From positions 1-31,474 of the forward strand of contig JBBSME010000019.1 of assembly GCA_038233335.1 (NCBI GenBank): a stretch of 31,474 nucleotides of DNA. Reading direction: 5' to 3'. The stretch comes from Iamia sp038233335. Its GTDB lineage: Bacteria > Actinomycetota > Acidimicrobiia > Acidimicrobiales > Iamiaceae. The translations under genes and the position numbers were made by a program. Below, one piece after another: positions 28,348-31,474 of this stretch. Positions within the stretch are counted from its first letter, which is position 1, and each line of letters starts with the position of its first letter. Below the pieces are notes generated by a model that saw only the letters and a list, made by a program, of their open reading frames with translations, was not told the DNA's origin and made no database searches.

Positions 28348-30840
28348 GTGGGCGGTGGAGGGGAGTCGGTCAACGACCCGGGGCTGATCTCCCGCACGGG
28401 TTGGGAGTTCACCTACGTCGGGGTGCACCCCGACGTCGAGGGGCGCCGGGAGGCCCTGTGCACCCTGGGCAACGGCTACATGGGCACCCGGGGCGCGGCG
28501 CCGGAGGCGGTGGCCGACGGCGTCCACTACCCGGGCACCTACGTCGCCGGCGCCTACAACCGCCTGACCACCGAGCTGGCCGGCACCCACATCGACCACG
28601 AGAGCCTGGTCAACCTGCCCAACTGGCTCCCCCTCTCGTTCCGGGGCGGTCCCGCCAGCGCGGCCGAGGCTCGGCCCGCGGCCTGGTTCGGGTCCGGCCT
28701 GAACGAGGTCCTGGAGCTGCGCCAGACCCTCGACATGCACCGGGGCACCCTCCGTCGCCACGTGCGGGTGCGCGACGACGAGGGTCGCATCACCTCCATC
28801 GACGAGCGCCGCATCGTCTCCATGGACGATCCCCACATCGCCGCCGTCGAGCAGGTGTACACGCCGGAGAACTGGTCCGGTCGGCTGGACGTGCGGTCGC
28901 GCCTCGACGGGCGGGTGTCCAACACCAACGTGGTCGAGGACCGGCTGCTGGCCAACGAGCACCTGACCGCGGTCGACGTCGGCTGGAGCGAGGGTGGGGT
29001 GGACTGGCTCGAGGTCGACACCTCCTGGTCGCACATCCGCACCGCGATGGCAGCCCGGACCCACATGGTGGCCGAGGGGCCGGTACGGGTCCGGTTCCAG
29101 CCGTCCGACACCCCCGAGCTGGTGACCCGGATCCTCTCCTGCGAGGCGGTCGAGGGGCGGCCGGTCACCGTCGAGAAGGTCGTGGCCGTCTACACCAGCC
29201 GGGATGCGGGCGTCGGCCGCCCGCTGGAGTCGGCGCGGGAGGCCCTGATCGGGGTGGGCACCTTCGACACGCTCCTGTTCATGCACGAGCTGGCCTGGAA
29301 GCACCTGTGGGAGCGCTGCGAGATCGACGTCACCTCCGACAGCGGCGACGAGGAGGTCATCGCGTCGGTGCGGCTGCACGCCTTCCACGTCCTGCAGACC
29401 GCCTCGCCCCACGTCAAGGACATCGATGCCAGCCTCACGGCGCGGGGCCTCCACGGCGAGGGGTATCGGGGCCACATCTTCTGGGACGAGCTGTTCGTCT
29501 TCCCCTTCCTCAACTTCCGCTTCCCCGACATCACCCGGGCCCTCCTGCGCTACCGGGCCCGTCGGCTCCCCGCAGCCCGACGCCAGGCCCGCGAGCTGGG
29601 CCAGCTGGGCGCCCGGTTCCCGTGGCAGTCGGGCAGCGACGGCTCCGAGCAGACCCCGAGCCAGCTGTGGAACCCGCGCTCGGGTCGGTGGATGCCGGAC
29701 AACTCACGCCGCCAGCACCACGTGGGCCTGGCTGTGGTCTGGAACGTCTGGCAGTACCAGCAGGCCTCCAACGACTACCGGTTCATGATCGAGTACGGCA
29801 CCGAGCTGCTGGTCGAGCAGGCTCGGTTCTGGACCGGGCTGGCCAAGCACGACCCGGGCGACGGCCGCTACCACATCCGGGGCGTCATGGGCCCCGATGA
29901 GTACCACGACGGCTACCCCGGGGCCGAGGGCCAGGGCGTCGACGACAACGCCTACACCAACGTCCTCGTCAGCTGGCTCCTCCGACGGGTGCTGGACGTC
30001 CGGCGCGGGTTCAAGGGCCACCAGGTCGAGGTCCAGCTCTGGGAGCGCCTGGGCGTCACCGACGAGGAGGCCGGCCACTGGGAGGAGGTGGCCCGGCTGC
30101 TCCACGTCCCCTTCCACGACGGGATCATCAGCCAGTTCGCAGGCTGGAACGAGCTCGCCGAGATCGACTGGGAGGACTACCGGGCCCGCTACGGCAACAT
30201 CGGGCGCCTCGACCTGATCCTCGAGGCCGAGGGCGACTCCACCAACCACTACAAGCTGGCCAAGCAGGCCGACGTCCTCATGCTCTTCTACCTCATGACC
30301 CCCGACGTCCTCTGCGACCAGCTGGAGGCGATGGGCTACTCGTGCGACGAGGAGATGATCCACCGGACCGTCGAGTACTACCTGGAGCGCACGGCCCACG
30401 GCTCGACGCTGAGCCGCATCGTCTACGCGTGGGTCACCGCCCGCATCGACCCCGCCCGGTCGTGGGACCTGTTCCGGGAGGCGCTGGCCGCCGACATCGA
30501 TGACACCCAGGGCGGGACCACCCCCGAGGGGATCCACCTGGGAGCCATGGCCGGGAGCCTCGACCTGCTCCAGCGGTGCTACAGCGGCCTGGAGCTGCGC
30601 GACGACGAGGTCTGGTTCGATCCCCAGCTGCCGCCCACCCTGGAGCACCTGGCCTTCGACATCGTCCACCGGGACCGGACCCTGGCGGTCGCGCTGTCCC
30701 ACCACCGCCTGCGGATCGAGGTGGAGGCCGGCGCCGAGGAGCCCGTGCTGGTCGGGGTGGGCGGCAAGGTCACCGCCCTGGGCGCAGGCGAGGCGCTCGA
30801 GATCGACCTGGACGACACGGCCCCTGACGCCTCGAGCTGA
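28348..30840 (+). CDS. Glycoside hydrolase family 65 disaccharide phosphorylase (maltose/trehalose/kojibiose type)
   Basis: Cleaves an alpha-linked glucose disaccharide with phosphate, giving glucose and beta-glucose 1-phosphate. The 830-aa protein has the GH65 layout: an N-terminal beta-sandwich domain opening with GWEFTYVGVHPDVEGRREAL and CTLGNGYMGTRG, the (alpha/alpha)6 barrel with GHIFWDELFVFPFL, the general acid Glu518 in MGPDEYHDGYPG, and HGSTLSRIVYAW near the phosphate site. The beta-PGM-like gene just upstream completes a route to glucose 6-phosphate. Which disaccharide is used cannot be told; trehalose would link to osmoadaptation. GTG 28348 is the best start. A TTG at 28270 would add 26 non-typical residues; neither has a strong Shine-Dalgarno. 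Confidence 0.9.
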   Translation: MGGGGESVNDPGLISRTGWEFTYVGVHPDVEGRREALCTLGNGYMGTRGAAPEAVADGVHYPGTYVAGAYNRLTTELAGTHIDHESLVNLPNWLPLSFRGGPASAAEARPAAWFGSGLNEVLELRQTLDMHRGTLRRHVRVRDDEGRITSIDERRIVSMDDPHIAAVEQVYTPENWSGRLDVRSRLDGRVSNTNVVEDRLLANEHLTAVDVGWSEGGVDWLEVDTSWSHIRTAMAARTHMVAEGPVRVRFQPSDTPELVTRILSCEAVEGRPVTVEKVVAVYTSRDAGVGRPLESAREALIGVGTFDTLLFMHELAWKHLWERCEIDVTSDSGDEEVIASVRLHAFHVLQTASPHVKDIDASLTARGLHGEGYRGHIFWDELFVFPFLNFRFPDITRALLRYRARRLPAARRQARELGQLGARFPWQSGSDGSEQTPSQLWNPRSGRWMPDNSRRQHHVGLAVVWNVWQYQQASNDYRFMIEYGTELLVEQARFWTGLAKHDPGDGRYHIRGVMGPDEYHDGYPGAEGQGVDDNAYTNVLVSWLLRRVLDVRRGFKGHQVEVQLWERLGVTDEEAGHWEEVARLLHVPFHDGIISQFAGWNELAEIDWEDYRARYGNIGRLDLILEAEGDSTNHYKLAKQADVLMLFYLMTPDVLCDQLEAMGYSCDEEMIHRTVEYYLERTAHGSTLSRIVYAWVTARIDPARSWDLFREALAADIDDTQGGTTPEGIHLGAMAGSLDLLQRCYSGLELRDDEVWFDPQLPPTLEHLAFDIVHRDRTLAVALSHHRLRIEVEAGAEEPVLVGVGGKVTALGAGEALEIDLDDTAPDASS

Positions 30841-30868
30841 CCGCCAGGAGCGGGATCCGGGGCCCGAC

Positions 30869-31072
30869 GTGCTCGTCCTGAGCGGCCCGGCGGGCGACTT
30901 CGTCGACCTGTCGGTCTCCAACGGGGTCAGCACCACGGCCTACCGCTGGGACCTCGGTGACCTGTGCGCCGGCGCCGTCCCCCCGGTCGACGACCCTCCC
31001 CCCGTCGACGACGCACCCACGCCAGCCCCGGCCGCAGAGCCCATCACCACCGCGGCCACCTTCACCGGCTGA
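30869..31072 (+). CDS. Short ORF or C-terminal gene remnant
   Basis: From a GTG at 30869 a 67-codon frame reads VLVLSGPAGDFVDLSVSNGV and continues to TTAYRWDLGDLCAG, then an acidic Pro/Asp linker (PPVDDPPPVDD) and a Pro/Ala/Thr tail. The frame is in a different phase from the GH65 gene and continues open upstream of the GTG, so it may be the 3' end of a lost larger gene. There is no good ribosome binding site. Beta-rich start plus proline linker looks like a domain end of an exported protein. I do not recognise it. Apart from this ORF, 30841-31176 holds only the inverted repeat at 31096-31135. Confidence 0.35.
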   Translation: MLVLSGPAGDFVDLSVSNGVSTTAYRWDLGDLCAGAVPPVDDPPPVDDAPTPAPAAEPITTAATFTG

Positions 31073-31095
31073 AGGACGCCAAAGCCCTCCGTACC

Positions 31096-31135
31096 GGTCG
31101 GCGTTGGCGTGGCCCCAGCCCCAGGAACGCCGACC
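31096..31135. terminator. Perfect 10-bp inverted repeat, probable bidirectional terminator
   Basis: GGTCGGCGTT (31096-31105) and AACGCCGACC (31126-31135) flank a 20-bp C/G-rich loop. It lies between the + strand genes and the convergent carbinolamine dehydratase gene on the - strand. Confidence 0.55.
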
Positions 31136-31176
31136 ACTTCGAGGTCGCCGCGGGCAGGCCAGCCCCTGGGGTCTGA

Positions 31177-31434
31177 TCAGTCGCCGGCGATGGCGTTGAT
31201 CGTCTCGGCCAGCGCGGTGTCGCGCTCGGTCAGCCCGTCGGCGTCATGGCTCACGAGGTCGATGACCACGGTGTTCCAGGAGTTCGACCAGTCCGGGTGG
31301 TGGTCGGCCTTCTCGGCGGCCAGGGCCACGCGGGCCATGAAGGCGAAGGCTTCGGAGAAGTCGGCGAAGGTCAGCTCGCGGTGGAGCTTGCCGTCGACGA
31401 CCTCCCATCTGGAGGGAGCGGTGATGTCGGTCAT
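31177..31434 (-). CDS. 4a-hydroxytetrahydrobiopterin dehydratase (pterin carbinolamine dehydratase)
   Basis: Small 85-aa cytoplasmic enzyme that dehydrates 4a-hydroxy-tetrahydropterin, regenerating the pterin cofactor of aromatic amino acid hydroxylases; in bacteria lacking these it may act in other pterin or molybdopterin pathways. The family signature is complete: FAFMARVALAAEKADHHPDW (active-site His-His-Pro), then WNTVVIDLVSHDADGLTERD. The ATG at 31434 is preferred over 31452 and is preceded by CACACT-N6, the same start-proximal pattern seen before the MBL gene. No phenylalanine hydroxylase gene is in the window. Confidence 0.93.
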   Translation of the reverse strand: MTDITAPSRWEVVDGKLHRELTFADFSEAFAFMARVALAAEKADHHPDWSNSWNTVVIDLVSHDADGLTERDTALAETINAIAGD

Positions 31435-31474
31435 GGCCCCAGTGTGGGCCACCGACGATCGCCGCGCGCCGCGC

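Overview
The window is very GC-rich, with almost every codon ending in G or C. Its genes are compact and mixed in strand, and several protein types are actinobacterial (a SCO6745/SalK-family protein, SufC-SufS-SufU, a PhyH-like dioxygenase). I infer a high-GC actinomycete, with the class Acidimicrobiia (Iamia/Ilumatobacter-like) as the best guess; no rRNA or tRNA is present to settle this. It is mostly chromosomal housekeeping and stress-adaptation DNA. I see no phage, IS element, CRISPR array or tRNA.

Layout. 1-623 (-): 3'-truncated single-pass membrane protein with a 45-bp tandem repeat tail. 683-3996 (-): Fpg/Nei DNA glycosylase, then a methionine operon (metX and a Cys/Met-metabolism PLP enzyme) preceded by a probable SAM riboswitch at about 4085-4172. 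4270-5840 (+): small membrane protein and SCO6745/SalK-family protein. 5938-10365 (-): solo N6-adenine DNA methylase, DEAD-box RNA helicase, glutathione peroxidase and alkyltransferase-like protein. 10577-12246 (+): PhyH-family dioxygenase translationally coupled to a serine hydrolase. 12247-12556: gene-free, with strong hairpins.

12557-17481 (-) is the most distinctive block: the three-gene operon for the osmoprotectant N-acetylglutaminylglutamine amide (NAGGN), in the order amidotransferase, synthetase (GNAT plus ATP-grasp), M42 peptidase. Divergent from it is a cyclopropane-fatty-acid synthase-type methyltransferase (17665-18993), followed by a decayed stretch with a headless alpha/beta-hydrolase. 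Then come an acyl-CoA dehydrogenase (-), MsrB (+), a truncated ECF sigma factor (+), uracil-DNA glycosylase (-), an MBL-fold hydrolase and a VOC protein (+) separated by a short repeat, and a hypothetical protein (+). A + strand run from 24917 carries sufC-sufS-sufU without sufB or sufD, followed 7 bp later by a beta-phosphoglucomutase-like HAD enzyme and a GH65 disaccharide phosphorylase. The window ends with a short ORF or remnant and a pterin carbinolamine dehydratase (-).

Themes. Several genes fit osmotic and oxidative stress (NAGGN, GH65 phosphorolysis, Cfa, Gpx, MsrB) and DNA repair (Fpg, Ung, ATL). A recurring regulatory signal is a TANNNT box placed 6-9 bp before the start codon of genes that lack a Shine-Dalgarno sequence, which suggests widespread leaderless transcription. 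Starts were chosen from Shine-Dalgarno sequences, these boxes, operon overlaps and family lengths; no alignment or database search was run.
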